NCBI GenBank assembly: GCA_030268105.1
Contig: BSDZ01000078.1
Location: forward strand, 4,627,001 to 4,691,000
Source of the DNA: Volvox africanus
Lineage: Eukaryota > Chlorophyta > Chlorophyceae > Chlamydomonadales > Volvocaceae
Direction: 5' to 3'
DNA: 64,000 bases
Part shown: positions 11,925 to 25,022 of the stretch, in pieces
How positions within the stretch are numbered: position 1 is the first letter of the stretch
Layout of the letters: the number at the start of each line of letters is the position of its first letter
Translations under genes and position numbers: made by a program
The notes under the pieces: model-generated
What the model was told of the DNA's origin: nothing
The model's database searches: none
The model's input: the letters and a program-made list of their open reading frames with translations, nothing else

Positions 11925-14804
11925 TAGGGATGGGTGGACAGGCCATCTGTGCGGGCAATCCAGTCAACTAATTTGGGGCACTGTGTCCATCCTTGCTGTC
12001 TTTAATCATAGGCCGCGCCATTATAAGCAGTTATAAACCTGGTCAGTCGTCTATCCAAAATAAACTTTGGTTGCTCGTTTGGGCCTTTGGTCTTCATTCA
12101 CTCCTCACGCACTCCAGCAGCAGAGGTCCTTGCCTTGCCGAATAAGCAAGTTGCAGGCAGGATGTTTTGAGTCGACCAGGTTGATTACGGATTCATTCCA
12201 ATGGCTGCGTGTCGCCAAGATATCAGTGCAAACATAGCAAAGGGTCTGTACTGCACAGTTCACATCGATAAGCCAAGTAAAAGTGCACGGCTCATACATC
12301 ACCTATCTCACTCGTTACACTTCTCACCCTGTCTGCATGTTATGAGATTTACATGCACCGATTATGGGAGTGTTGAGGTGTCACCAGTGGGATAAGACAT
12401 AACATTTAACAAGTAAAAATATGCATCAGCTCCTGCCTCATGGTCGGATCCAGCTGCCTATCCTGCACGGAGAATACAGGATTTTTATTACAATCAAAGT
12501 CATTATAAGCCACATTGCACCAAATCTCCGAACGTCTTGTTCTTCTTTCCCTTAAACCCTGCCCAACAAAAGGCATGCCGCAGTTCCTTTCGTGGTGCAG
12601 ACCGGTTGCTTGCAAGCCGCCAGCTCCCTTCAAGCAAGAGGCATGCATGACATAGCACACACACGGCACGCACCCAAGCATCCTCCTGCCACCCACGCAG
12701 CGTCATGCCCCCAGCTAGCTGGTGGTCTTGTTCCCATTCCACGGCCTCGTCTCGTTCATCACCGTATGGCCACTTGAATTGCTACATCAACTGCCCTTGC
12801 AAAATTTTTCTGATTTCAGCAATACCCGCAATGCCTTGCAACAAACCCCAAATCTCTTTCCCCTTCTCAGTAGACGTGTGCCTGCGCATCCCTGCTTCCA
12901 TGCGCACACGGAGAACTCGCGCATGAATATGCACCTGTCTCTTCCGCTCCCTAGCTAGTTCCTCTCCGAACAAGGAAGCGAGGTCCGAAGCCCTTGGGAT
13001 GGCACAGCTGCTGGCCGCAGAAGGCACCTGCTGGCTAACGCCAATGGCCATGCGCCTCAATGTTCAGAGTGGTAAAGTAACATTCGATTCAAGCATCATG
13101 ATACCTGACTGCATCCCGAGTCCTAGTCCCCGTCCATTCGCTGACAATCGCATGTTATGCATGCATGCCAACACCGTATGCCTCCAGTGACAGGTGTTAT
13201 GCATGCACACCGCTCTTGGCCCCATATCTTAATTACGATCACGATCACGACCCGACTATCATTAGCAATACCGGATTCATAAGCGCCATCCGCGTCGCCT
13301 CCAGGTCCCTAGATAGGGCTCACCCGCCATTCATGACCATAATTGGCACTATATCAATCTTCAGCGGCTCTGCTTTCATCAGTTAAGCACGTATGAGTAG
13401 TAGTAGCATATCTCTGCCTGCTTGCCTTTTCCTGGGACAAGCAACGTTCGAGGCGAAATGGATACTAAATCTTTACGGGACATATCAAGATATACACATA
13501 CCTCAAATCCGCGAATCTACACACCGCCGCTGAATCGCGCAGATATATGCTGCCGGTATATTTCCTTACATATAGATGCGTCCGTGCGAAATGTATACAC
13601 GCTTTTGCATGAGCGCATCAAACGCCATGCTACTATGGCACCAAAAACTAACCGTTTTGACGGAATGCATCGAGATTCTGTGACCCTGCCATGTTCACCA
13701 CCTTACCCTGACAGTGCCATCGTTTCGCTCTATCTCCATCTCACTTACGCTCGCCGTAGGCACTCCCATGCATGGAACAGGAAAACGCACACACCTTGCT
13801 CTCATGTGATCAAGAAATCGACCGATCAAAGCAGATCCGCGAGCACTCCCACGCTTCCACCCGGGGTGCATGGTGCATGGCCGGCTGCAAGGAATCGGAA
13901 AGGCAATGTCTTCGAGACGGATAGCGGAAAGTGCACCCGGGTTTCGGGCTCCGTCCGTCACTGCACCACGCCGGCCAAATCATTTAGGTAAGCCTCCATT
14001 TCGAAATGCACTGGTACTTTCAGAAAATCGACAATTGGCAATTGATGGGTAAGAGCGCACTTGCGTCTGCGCCACTGGATGAATGGACGGACGGACAAAC
14101 AGACAGACAGCTCAACATTTTGAAGGACGGATGCAGCTTATAGCACCCAGTTCAGTTGCGCGCAGCCCGGCCTGACATGAATGGCATAGCTCACAGTTTT
14201 CAGGGTCGCAAAGTCGGGAGAGAAGGTACTTGCGCATAAGCGATGCCAGCAGATACAAGCCAAAGGCAATTAGTTCTCTAATATGATGGATTCGACTACA
14301 CAGTTATTAGAATAGTTCTGCAGTAGACGCCCTAACTGCGATGGCAGCAGAGGCAATTTCCGCACAGGGCGGGAGCATACATGATGCAATGGCGGAAGCT
14401 AGTGCGCACCCCAACAGCGACACGAGGACATGGAGGTAAATGCGCCGCCAGGTTAGTTCTTTGTGGTCCTGGCAACATTTGCGTGGAGGCACTCGGCTTC
14501 CAAATAAGTTGGCTGCCCTTGTTATGCAACCTTTCAGCGTGAAACTGGCAAGTCCTCACCTACTGCTCCCGCACCAACAACAGCACCCAGCCAGTGCTAC
14601 CCTACCGCCACCATGGTTACCGTTGTTGGTAAATCACCGTGAGTGAAGCTGCAACCACCAGCAAGTCGTCAAGACCACGCACTAGATCGACCAGCTTGCC
14701 TAGGGCCGTTGGCGCAACATCTCATGCAACTGCATAAGAGCGCGACTTTCATGGCCCAGTCAGCAGCTGTCGCGCGCTCGCAAAGCCACAAGCCTTGGAT
14801 CTGG
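11925..14804. other. Convergent intergenic region, no supported gene
   Basis: PA200 (plus) and cyclase 1 (minus) converge here. Open frames are short, lack coherent splice chains and show no recognisable domains. On the minus strand TGTAA occurs at 13566-13570 and 12488-12492, so part of this space may be a long cyclase 1 3' UTR. Tetranucleotide runs such as GGACGGACGGACAAACAGACAGACAG (near 14085-14112, interrupted) are the only repeats seen. Confidence 0.6.
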
Positions 14805-17800
14805 TCAGAGGTACACGGCCATGACCCGCTGCTTATGGGCATCGTCATCCTCTTCGCCCAACCACAAGTATGTGTCGATCCGGCCGCGGCCGTCTATCTG
14901 CGCATCAGCTTGGCAACCATAAAGCCGTGAAGTGAGAAGGCGGTAGGGAGCAGCGGGTGCACATGCCATTAACCATGTCGTGTTATTAGCTCCTTGAGTC
15001 AACCCATAACGCCCCATGTGAGAAAATCGCGACGGACCGTACGGACCCGTACATATGCAATCCTATCACCTTATCCCTATGGGTTAGATAGTGTATCTTC
15101 ACCGCATGAGTCCGTCCGCTTGCATGTACTCCCCATTCCTGTCCCCGTCCCCCGCTCCCTCTCCCTGCGTCCCGCGCCCCACCCACCTGCACGCCCTCCG
15201 TCTGCTCCCACGCCTCTCTGCGCAGCAGCGCCTTGGTCGTCCCGCTGACGTGGATACGCCCCGGCCGGCCGCTGGACTCCATGCGATGCGCCGCCTCTAC
15301 CGTCTCTCCAAATACCGTGAAGCGGGGCATCTTGGAGCCCACGACGCCGCTCATGGCAGGACCGCTGTGCAGTCCCAGCCGGACCTGCGCCATTCCGAAA
15401 GACCGGCACCGGGAGTGGAAGTGGGACGGGCCTGGTGATGGGGTGAGCCCAGCAGCCGCAACCCTGACAGCATGCAGCAGCCTACTTCGCCGAGGTAGTT
15501 GCAAGCCATTGCCCAGAACTGTACGGCAAGCACTTTATGCATCATCACGTCACATTTCCACAAAAGGAGACCACCCGATGGTGACCCAGATCACCCTCTA
15601 TTAACCTTTTTAATTCCTGCAAAATCTCTGTTGAAGTGCGATTAGTTAGTGTTATTCCACTTCTAGGTCGCTGTTTCTGTTGTAGTCACCGACTAACACG
15701 GGCAGTTCGTCCTCTTCTGACTGGATTAGATCCGTACGTAACTGATATATTGGTGCTACCGCCTCGCAGGCACCATACACAAGTAATCACTACGACAATT
15801 CCGGTTATACCCCCACAGACATGCGCAGTTTCGCGTCAGGGCCTCGAAAGAGGATTTCAGATTGTAGGCCGCCAAGATGCAAGCATGCATGGACGATGAA
15901 TCATCCAACCCTGGCGATCGGCTTGGGTCCTTCCATGTTAGCCGCACAAACTTCTGTGACCCTACCTTCTTCTGGAACGTTTTAGAGTCGTCCTAGGAAC
16001 ATCCATCGAGGTGGGAGATAAGAGGGCCTGGAACCCGCTAATCGAGGTAAAATCCGATTAGTTCCCACCCACACCCCCGTTTCATACTGTGCATCGCAGC
16101 CTTTTGCTTCACCACGACGTACCATGCGAGGCTTTGCCGTTATCCTGCACTCCTTGTCTATACTCCCTGACCCTTTCCTCTCAGTCCCCTGATTCTTTCT
16201 TTTACTGTAATGCAAATTCGCGTTCCCCCTTTCTGCGTACCTGCACTGGCTCGCCTGTAGTAGGCAGTGCGACCTCCCGGCTGGCCTTCAGCATGGCCTT
16301 GGCGAACTCCATCACCCGCACCGCATGCAGCTCGTCGATCTCGCCCTCCGGCAGCACAGTGCAAAGCCCGTCTTCGTCATACCTGAAGCATAAAGCCATT
16401 GCCGCATAGTTTTGGCGCATTTTTTTTTGCGGCATTGATTCACAAGATAACGGGCACTGGACGCACGACTGCTGTATGGAGAGACTACGCGGGAGCTAGG
16501 GAAGTGAGGATCGCATTTCGGGTTTGAGCCCGTTCCGCTCAGGGGGAACCTAGGCACGCCCCTAGGGTCCCCCCCCTCGGGTGAGCTCTCCCCTATGCGG
16601 CCGTCTTCCAAACCTCCTTGACCATATTGACAAACTTCAGGTATCCTCCTTTATGCAGCGTGTGCGGTTTGGCGGAAGATTTGGCGGTGTTACCCCCCTC
16701 CCCTCCCCCTCACCGCACAAGGCCTCCCGCCACCACGTAGCAATCTCCGATAGTCTCCACTTTGTACACCTGCACGTGGGTTAGGAGCCCGGCAAGAGGA
16801 GTACCGAGGCGAGCGCAATAATAGGTAACGTTCTGCACGTTCTGTTCCGTCGTACAACGTCATACATCTGAGCCATATTGTTTTGGCATTTAAGCGAGCT
16901 AAGGACAATGTTGACGCAGGGCCATGCCGGGTGGCACCCCGCCCGCCGCGGCTGTGGCCTGCAGCCAAGTGGGCGTTCGGTGCCCCCACCCTCTTGCGCT
17001 TTTCCTCGGTGGTTTCCAGTCCGCTTTCCTGCGGCCCTACCTTGTAAATGTCCAGCAGCGCATCGAGCTTCTGGTAAAGCTCGTTGAGAAAGCGCATCAC
17101 CGTAATTGGAGGAACCTGTTTGCCGTCAAGCCACCCAGCACAACACAGCATAGCACAGCACACAGCTTCTTATACGGGCATTCCAGGAAGAAGATACCAA
17201 CGGAAGCGAGCCGCGCGCACTCTCACGCACCCAAACTTTGACTTCTTTGTTGACATCTACCAATCAATATGCCACAGAGACGCCGAACGAAGATGCCGCC
17301 GAACGAAACGCCATGCATCGTGAAGCACATTCTCATGCGCGGAGCCGTCAAGAGCTGGTTAGTCCCCTATCAACCCCTGTCAACCCCACTAATATGCCGG
17401 CCAGCAGGTCGGAATGGGTAGACTGCACATCTTGACGGAAGGTGACGCCCACCCGTCTTCGCTGTTGCAAGATTACCCCGCCGAGGGAGCAGCTCAAACA
17501 CGCAGTTCGCCACAACTCCCGCCCCCGGTACACCCCACCACCACCACGACCGGTTACTCACCTGTCGCGAGAAGGCGGTGAAGCCAACAATCTGCAGGAG
17601 GAATACGAGGTATAAAACACAGAGAATATATCCACGAGGGACAATACAAGAGAGCGGAGTGTTAATGGAAAGAGTGGATCGAGAGCAGATGCGGCCATGA
17701 ACAGACACCTGTTGCAACAGCAGGCACCTCTGCACCCGTCATTCCACTTTCACGAAGAGCAATTGCAAACCCGCAACTCGGGGCGGAGAGCCTGCCAGCG

Positions 17801-20800
17801 CCCCTCCTTCCTTCCCCTTGACCGGTCATTCGATATCATCCACGCCTCATTTATGAATTCATCATCAGTTTTCATTATGGTCTAATGAGCTAACGAGCTA
17901 ATGAAAAGGACCCACATCGGAGAAGAGAATGGTGACCATCTTGTGAGCCGTCGCCAGCTTTGACACCTTGACAGTGTTCTGGTAGTGCTGCCTCGCCATT
18001 TGCCGGAGTTGCATGACCCCCCGAGAGGCGCTCTCCGACGGACCACCGATGGACCCGTCAACATCAGCGTCGCCTCGGGGGCTGCTGTTAAACCCGCCGG
18101 CAGTCCGCCGCCAGCGCGGTGACACCTTACTACCGTGCTTGTTGGCACCCCGGCTGGTGCGACCATGGAGTGCCGGTGCACCGGCGCCAATGGCGCAACT
18201 GCTGCCGCTGCGCCTAATGCCCGTTCTGCGGACGTCATCATCTTCGCCGTCGACATTGGTCGGCGTGGTCAAATAAGCGATCACGTGCCTGCCAAGCGTG
18301 TTCCGGCGCCGCCCCATGGACGCACAGGCGCGGATAGGATGGCATGAATATGCATGCATTAACCATACCGTGTAAAAATGGCACCAACAGGCAAGTCAGG
18401 TAGGGCCCCAAAACCTAATATGCGTGTTTTACTTCCCCAGGTAAAGCGAAGCTTGACTGTGGACGAGACACCTCACACAAACCCAAGTTACAACGTCCTC
18501 ACAGCAAAGACTCGCCCTTGCTAGAGCCGCGGGCCACCACAAATGCAGCCTGGAGGGCCCGCGGATGCACGACCGACCGCGACTCACACATGCGGTGTTG
18601 GAGGGAAAGCACGGCATCCCTTTCCCCTCGCGCACCTGGGAAACAACGCCTGGAGTCAGAGGAGGAGTCACGGTGAAGGAGAAGCGAAGTGGTGGAGGTC
18701 AGCCGAAGCAGCCCGAACACAACAGCCAAGTCACACGCCAGGGGATGGATCCACGCGGCCGAGTGGATCCGGGAGCAGCAGGAGGGAAAGATGAACGGGA
18801 AAGGAGGGAAAAGACCCAGATCCTCCATTGCCATGGAGGTGTTTTTTACCCTCTGCGGAAGACCCTTATTTCATAGCTGGGTCACCCTAAGCCTCAAAGC
18901 TGGAAGCAGAGTACCAGAAGGGCGTAGAGAAGGACGGCTGTCCCATCTCCCACGGCGCAGGAGAGAGGTGAACCTGTGCGTCGTAGACGAAAGGAGGGTG
19001 CATGCCTCCAACGGGACGTGTGGCCGGACGCCACCATTTCTATTACACCCATAATTGTGGGCCGCTTCTGATGGCCTGGATTGTGCCTTCTCTGCTGCTG
19101 TCGTCATTTCTGCCCGTAAACCGAAGAGCCCTTCCCTAGTCCTATGCCCGGGTCCGTTATTGATCCAAACCCGCAGGGCCCACCCAGGGTCCCAACCGGG
19201 CAAACCACACCCACCTCGAGGATACGGTGCTCCTGCTCCACCAGGCTTGCCACTCGCTCCTGGTTCTATAGGTGAGAGTATGGGTGGATTATGACTTAGG
19301 GAGGGTTTCAGGGAATGAGGAGCAAGACGAGGCGGTTGAGATCTCCTACTGCTCAGACGCGTCAGACAGGACCCAAAGGAATGCGATGCAGGTTGCGGGA
19401 AGTCGGAAGAAGCTGGGCGAAAAGGAAAGGAGCAGAGTGCATTAATAAGGAGGTTTAGAGACCAATGGACCGTGTCATAAGAGCTGTGGAACAGCAAAGC
19501 AACGGAAGGATTCACACCGAAACCCTAAGTCAGAACACTTACCTGGATCTGCTTGGTGACGTCGCTCATAATGAGCATGAGGACACGCCGGCCGTCCACA
19601 GTCATACAAGTGCGAGCACGCAGCTGGCACCATGCCACTGTTCCCCCTCCCGGCGCCATGCCGTGGAAACTGCCGATGGCAGCTGCGTCAACATCGGCGA
19701 AATCGTTTCTAGACGTTTGCTGCCCACGTTGCCTGCCATCAAGTCCACCACCGCTGCCACCCGCCCCGCACTGATCCGATTGGGCTGAAGTCTGGGGTCC
19801 CTCGGCGGCCGCGAAGCCTTCACCGCGGGCGCACGGAAGAGACGTGCGGCGCTGTGCTTCCGGGAAGAATGGCGAGCTCTCAGTTGCGTTATTGGCCATA
19901 AGCGTAGCTTCCAGAATGCCCGTGCTGCCGTCGTGGCCTTCCAGAACGCCGGGGGTTCCTCCAGTTTCGTTGCCGTACGCAAACGGCTTGTCCAGGCCTG
20001 CTGAACCCAGCGGCACCGTTATCGGCATAGGCGATGGGTGAGGCACCATCATGACGCCGTGCTCATGCAGCTCCAGGGCATCACTGGTGGCGGCCAGATC
20101 GTTAGGGGACAACCAGCGCATGCTTAGCGGCTGGTGGGACGTGCCCTGCGCTCGCATGGATATCTGTCTCTGGCTGCTGCTGAAGCTACTCGTGGGGATG
20201 ATTCCACCACTGGTGCCGTAGCTCGCACCATAGCTAACTCCACCACTGATGGCTGCGACACCGGTAGCTGTGCGGTCCTCGGCCGATCCGCCCGAAACCA
20301 TCAACCCCGTAACGCCACCGCCGGAATTGCCTAGATGCAGGAAGATGCCCGACCCGCCGGTCGTACCAGCGCCGGCAGGGCCTGCGATGCCAGAGCCGTC
20401 AACTTTAGTGGCCAAGGCCGAAGTGGCAGTGGCGGCATCGTCAATGGAGGTCAGGATCTGCAGCATGGCGCTCTCCTGACGGGACATCGTATTAAGGAAG
20501 GGCGACGCACCATCCGTGAAGCCGCTGACGGCCTCCGCGCTGACGGGCGCCGTCGGGTGTTGGTGTGTTGTGTTGTGCTGGCGGTGGCGGTGTTGATGCT
20601 GGCCATAACTGCTGAGCCGATCCAAGGTAACGGCGCCACTGCCGCCGCCTATGACGACACCTGTAGTTGCGTTCCCCTTCAGCAAATCGCCGTACGGCAC
20701 TAGGCTCGAAGAGCTCTGGCGACCGGAGGTCGATGTGGCATGGCGGCATGGGATAGAGGCTTCATTGGTGCCGTCGCGCACAATCGGTCGAAGCGAAAGC

Positions 20801-21144
20801 GTGGCTGCCGTCACACTAGAACCGTCAGGTGCTGTACCAGCCCCATTAGTCCACAAACCATCCGGCGGCCGCAAGGATACATTGGAGCTGGCAATAGAGG
20901 ATCCCGGGCGCATAGCCGCTATGTTCAGAGTGGGAGAGTGGCCGCTTTTGTATGCACGGCCGGAGCTGGCAGCCCGCTGCAGCTCCACCTGCTCCGCTTG
21001 GTCCAGAAGCGCATGCACACGGGCCCTGCGGCGGTCGGGACGGAATGGACGAGGATCACGGCTGGGAGATGTGAGCAAATGGTGAACGAGTGCCCAAGTG
21101 TTAGGCTCGGGAAACGAGTGTCCTGCAGCGCAATCGAAGAGCAT
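14805..21144 (-). CDS. PAS-linked class III nucleotide cyclase 1 (divergent active site), C-terminal part
   Basis: Makes a cyclic nucleotide from NTP if active; probably a membrane-associated signalling enzyme. Exons on the minus strand: 21144-19543, 19259-19215, 18649-18636, 18288-17916, 17591-17562, 17115-17041, 16769-16714, 16382-16241, 15384-15187, 14897-14805 (TGA). Phases agree throughout. The first exon carries a long Gly/Ser/Thr-rich insert, then a PAS-type C-terminal strand pair ending SDVTKQIQ. Next come a coiled linker (VEQEHRILE), ALFPRHVIAYLT, and the cyclase core: TILFSDIVGFTAFSRQ with metal Asp, [16 protein letters not shown] with second metal Asp and guanine-type Glu, LGLHSGPAMSGVVG, then PRFTVFGETVEAAHRMES. 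In the last motif Thr replaces the guanylyl-type Cys and Glu replaces the transition-state Asn; the Arg is kept. It is a paralogue of the gene at 35518-41985. Catalysis is doubtful; the fold is certain. Confidence 0.88.
18636..18649 (-). other. 14-nt microexon of cyclase 1
   Basis: Read on the minus strand: CTCCAG|GCGTTGTTTCCCAG|GTGCGC. It encodes Ala-Leu-Phe-Pro plus two bases of Arg; the last base comes from the exon starting at 18288, which continues His-Val-Ile-Ala-Tyr. It links VEQEHRILE (19259-19215) to HVIAYLT and rebuilds the linker that cyclase 2 encodes without interruption as [14 protein letters not shown]. Phase and homology both require it. Confidence 0.75.
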
Positions 21145-21760
21145 ACTGCGCGGCTGGAAGTTACGGAAATAACAGCGTGCACGGACTGAGCGGAACGGTC
21201 TGGATTAGTTTGTGGTGCTGCGGGGAAGGAGGTTAGTACTGGATTCGCACGTAGGCCCCGGAGGTGCGCATGGGGCAGAAACGCCCCTTACAGCAACATG
21301 TCGAGCAGTGATTAAATTGGCGATGGGGCAATCAACCCGTATCCGTATGAAATCATATCTTTACGAGGAGACGTGGGCGGCACGGCATCAGGAAGTCGGT
21401 AACGTGGATATGACAGCGGCAGAAGCAATTCTGTACCCCAGATGCCAACGATTTCGGTGGCCCTGCACAGGAGTCTGGTCCAACACAGTGTACTGCACTG
21501 GCACGGCCACTGCTGGGTCGCCGCTCCCCAAACACCAGGTTTTAACGCCGGTCCGGAGGCCGATCTCGAAGGAAACATCGATACCCCCTGTCCAATTCAT
21601 GCCGGGTAGCCAACAACCATGGCTTTTTGGGTACCGCATATCAAGGTGATCAAAGTCAAGGCGAGAGAACTATGGTGCATGCGGCAAGGGTCTACTACTG
21701 CAGAACGGGGTCAGGGTCCTGAAGCCCGGCTCGCCCTACCTTTCTTGATCTTCTCACCTG

Positions 21761-22046
21761 ACCGAGTTGCCGCGGCATGCATAACGGATAGGCGTGGCGG
21801 AGATAGGTGCGAATCCCATCCGTGGGCCGGGGGCGGCACTGAATCCGGAACCTCCCGCCGTGGCAGTCCAGCAACCACTTCCCGATGGCGAGGCCGCCAT
21901 CCCCGTCGCTATGGCCGTAGCGCGAGTGGCTGTTAAGTCCGTAGTGCAGTAGAAACAGCAGTAGCAGCCGGAAAAGCAAATAAATGACAAAGAGCAGTGC
22001 GGTCGGTGTTGTGCACGCGGCAACGCGGGGTGGTCGTGGGCTCTAC
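21761..22046 (-). CDS. Exon with histidine-kinase ATPase (HATPase_c) G2-like segment, probable part of cyclase 1
   Basis: Minus strand; possible acceptor near 22046 (TGTAG|AGCCC), donor CAG|GTGAGA after 21761. The frame reads a very hydrophobic stretch (ALLFVIYLLFRLLLLFLLHYG), then DGGLAIGKWLLDCHGGRF. This fits the HATPase_c G2 box and following strand (GLGLAIxKxLVExHGGRI), with a DG insertion weakening the glycine pair. The hydrophobic part may replace the F box or be a membrane helix. Chlamydomonas enzymerhodopsins and related proteins place histidine-kinase modules ahead of cyclases, so the context is plausible. Other kinase boxes were not identified, so a degenerate, non-catalytic domain is more likely than an active one. 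Confidence 0.42.
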
Positions 22047-22152
22047 AGCTGAAGTACCGAATTCTATAAGGATCCGTGCACGTGTTTCAAGGTATGAATT
22101 GCCGTGAACTGCGTTCTGTCGGGGGGGGGGAGGTAAGACCGCGCCTACTGGT

Positions 22153-24867
22153 TCAGGGATGACAGCAATGGAGCTGCGAATCAGATAAAACTCGCAGATC
22201 CCAGCCGTACTCACGGGCGGCCACTACTGAAGAAGTACGTCTGGCTATCAATGGCCACATGCCGTCTATCAACCCATGTGCCCTGTAGCCCCGTCCTCCA
22301 TTGTTGATGGCCATCCCGCAGTATTGAGGTTTCGGATTTGCTCGCCCGCTGAGTCTAATCCCAACAGCCCCGCTCCCTTGCAGGCCGTTTACATTCCGAC
22401 TCAAAAGCGCATCCATGCCATCGGGACGGCCGCACCCACTTGCAAGTGGGAGTCGCTCCCATGCTGCTGACGAGCTGCCAGCCCCGACCCCAGGCCCAGA
22501 TTCCCATCGTGACACGCAGCCATCCCGCAGATTCATATGCAGCGTAGCCGGCCCCGTGCCGCTCCCACCGCTGGGGATGGCGTCGGCTCCGGTGGTGCTG
22601 CGACCGTGCATTGAAGTGCCCCCGCTCGTGACGCCCCCAGCGGAAACCAGGTTGCCGCAACTGGCGCCGGTTAAGAGCATGTCCGAGTTACCCATCGAGG
22701 TCGCCGCTGCCGTCGGCCCCCCAATCGGCCCTGCTCCTTGGCGTGACGGCGCCAGCACCATATGAAGGCTGCGGCGGTGGCTAGCGGCCGCACTGCTAGC
22801 AGATGCTTCGGCGCCCTCTGCGGCCACAGCACCGCTGCTGCCTCCCAGGCCATTGAAGCATACAATCTCTGCCGACATTCTGGATTTCGAGGGGACCCTC
22901 TGCTGCATCAGAATCAGACGGTGCAACGGCGTTGTGTTGGAGCTTCCAGCGGGGAGTAGCATGGGCGAAAGCCCTGTACTATTATTACTGATGCCACCGC
23001 CACCGCTGATGCCAAAGCCTAAGGTGTAACTCCCTGTGCCACTGTTGACGCTACTGGCGCGGCTCAACTGGACTGACCTGCCTGCCGTGAGCTCGGATTC
23101 CAGCCCACTGCCGCCCCGTGCACTGGCCGCCGCGTTCCCCCCTTCGCCACCGGCATGATTTTGGTCTTGTCCTTGCTGGCTGTCCGGCTGCTGAGGTGCT
23201 GCAGCTCCACATGACCGGATGCCATCGACGGTTTGAACTTCTGCTTGCAATGGCTGCAGCGGCGGCGATGTCACGACAGTCACCAACTGCGGCCGACCGA
23301 TATTGCCATCGCCATCGCCATCGCCGTCGCTGTTGCCGCGCCAGTCGGCAGTGGCTGTAGACGCAGTGCCCTGAGCCGATTCGCGCATTGAGTGCGGCAT
23401 GATGCCGGTGCCGCTGCTACAGAGCCGGCTGCAAAGTAATGGCGGACGTGAGACGGCGTCGTTGACGGTTCGGTACGCCCGCATGAGTAAATCTAGACGC
23501 GGCGGAGGCGCCGAGGACGACGTAGGCAGCTGCCATGCATTACCACAAACCGCATTTGACGCGCAGGATACGGACGGGGATATTTTCGACATGGCTAGGT
23601 CTACTGCCTGTGCTGGGGATGAGGTCGCACACGCAGACAACTCCTCCGGCAGCTTTGCAACCACCTCGGTAAGTTCCATGGTCTGCACCTGAGCAGGGCA
23701 ATCCAAGGTGCCGGAAACCTGCCTCGCTGTCCGAAAAGTGCCAGCCTCGACGGCGCTACCGTTATCGTCGCCGCTGCCAGTATTGTGGCCCGCCATGACC
23801 ATCGCCGCTGCAACCGCTTCTGCCGTCGCGGCTGCAGTCGCTGCCGCGGCTAAGCTTGTAAAGGAGGCAAATTTGCCTGTCGTATTCGAAGCTTCAGAAA
23901 TATTCTCCTCACAACGCATCTCAACGTCCAACGCCTCTACGCCCGCTTCCTTGGGATTTCCCACATCCACCGTCCCCACCCTGGCTGCTATCATTTGCCC
24001 CGGGTCGTGCGGTCTGTAGCCGGGGCCAACGGCCAACGACCAGCGCGCATTCTCCGAAGCCTTACACGACAAGCCGTTGCCTAAGGGGTTTGGCGTCCAT
24101 GTCGCTGCTCCGTGGGCCTGTGCAACATCAGCTCTACCCGGTCCCGCCACTGGCTTGACAGATGCTGGTGCCGAGTCCATTCCGACCCCAGTGCCATTAC
24201 CATTGCCAGCACTATCAGCAACGGCACGGTCCGCGCTCGGGCCCGGCGCGGAAATGGCTACTGCAGCCGTCTTTGCCGCCATTGGAAGGCTGTCTGCTGT
24301 GGCGCTGCAGGCGGAAGACGGGCCGGCGATTGTCACTGGCATCCGTGGTGCCGCAGCTCCCACCAACGCAGCCTCCTGGGTCCACTGCTTCATTTGGCCC
24401 AGTGCCAGTGTCGCCACGCGACGCACGCCCGGCTTTTTACCTCGACTAGCGAGGCCAACACGCGGTCCTGTCGCCGCCGGCTGCGCAAGGCCTTCCGCCG
24501 CGGCCTGGACGCCACTTGCTGCTAACACTTGCCCCAAATTACCCTCCCTGACGCCATTTCGCATGTCGGTGCTGGGACGGAATCCCCGCGCCTGCTGCGA
24601 GCAAGGCGCCAAAGTAATCCCAGCCGCGCTGCCAGACGCCGTTTGATTGATGGATCGTAGCAGCTCGTCACCGATGCCAACCGCAACGATAGATGGCTGT
24701 GCTCCTAGCTGGTGGACTTGGTTGGGCCTGCTGGGGGGCCGTGCTTGCAACACGGGAGTGCTACCAGACGCCGGTCCTGCCAGCCGCTGGAGCAGCTCCT
24801 GTCGCGGGAGGATAGGACGACGGCAAATGTTAAGTGCAGAAGACATGTATTGGGGCTTACTTGGCAT
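22153..24867 (-). CDS. Long low-complexity coding exon (~900 codons), probably central part of cyclase 1
   Basis: An uninterrupted minus-strand frame, rich in Ala, Gly, Ser, Thr and Pro, as in the inserts of cyclase 2. A frame this long without stops, with a strong donor (GCC|GTGAGT near 22210) at its 3' end, supports coding. Less biased islands occur (for example RLDLLMRAYRTVNDAVSR), but I recognise no domain. It lies in the right place and orientation to continue into the exon at 22.0 kb. It could instead be a separate gene. Confidence 0.5.
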   Translation of the reverse strand: MPSKPQYMSSALNICRRPILPRQELLQRLAGPASGSTPVLQARPPSRPNQVHQLGAQPSIVAVGIGDELLRSINQTASGSAAGITLAPCSQQARGFRPSTDMRNGVREGNLGQVLAASGVQAAAEGLAQPAATGPRVGLASRGKKPGVRRVATLALGQMKQWTQEAALVGAAAPRMPVTIAGPSSACSATADSLPMAAKTAAVAISAPGPSADRAVADSAGNGNGTGVGMDSAPASVKPVAGPGRADVAQAHGAATWTPNPLGNGLSCKASENARWSLAVGPGYRPHDPGQMIAARVGTVDVGNPKEAGVEALDVEMRCEENISEASNTTGKFASFTSLAAAATAAATAEAVAAAMVMAGHNTGSGDDNGSAVEAGTFRTARQVSGTLDCPAQVQTMELTEVVAKLPEELSACATSSPAQAVDLAMSKISPSVSCASNAVCGNAWQLPTSSSAPPPRLDLLMRAYRTVNDAVSRPPLLCSRLCSSGTGIMPHSMRESAQGTASTATADWRGNSDGDGDGDGNIGRPQLVTVVTSPPLQPLQAEVQTVDGIRSCGAAAPQQPDSQQGQDQNHAGGEGGNAAASARGGSGLESELTAGRSVQLSRASSVNSGTGSYTLGFGISGGGGISNNSTGLSPMLLPAGSSNTTPLHRLILMQQRVPSKSRMSAEIVCFNGLGGSSGAVAAEGAEASASSAAASHRRSLHMVLAPSRQGAGPIGGPTAAATSMGNSDMLLTGASCGNLVSAGGVTSGGTSMHGRSTTGADAIPSGGSGTGPATLHMNLRDGCVSRWESGPGVGAGSSSAAWERLPLASGCGRPDGMDALLSRNVNGLQGSGAVGIRLSGRANPKPQYCGMAINNGGRGYRAHGLIDGMWPLIARRTSSVVAAREYGWDLRVLSDSQLHCCHP

Positions 24868-25022
24868 TACGTATCAGATTCACCGGTGGTGCAAAGGCCA
24901 GGCAAAAACAGGCTGCAAAAAGGATCAATTTACAGGATTGCAGAGCGTGTATGTGTTGGGACCGATTGTGTGCGCAGCCTACGTGGAGCATAGGAGAGCG
25001 GAAAGCGGGAGAGCCCGCTTAC

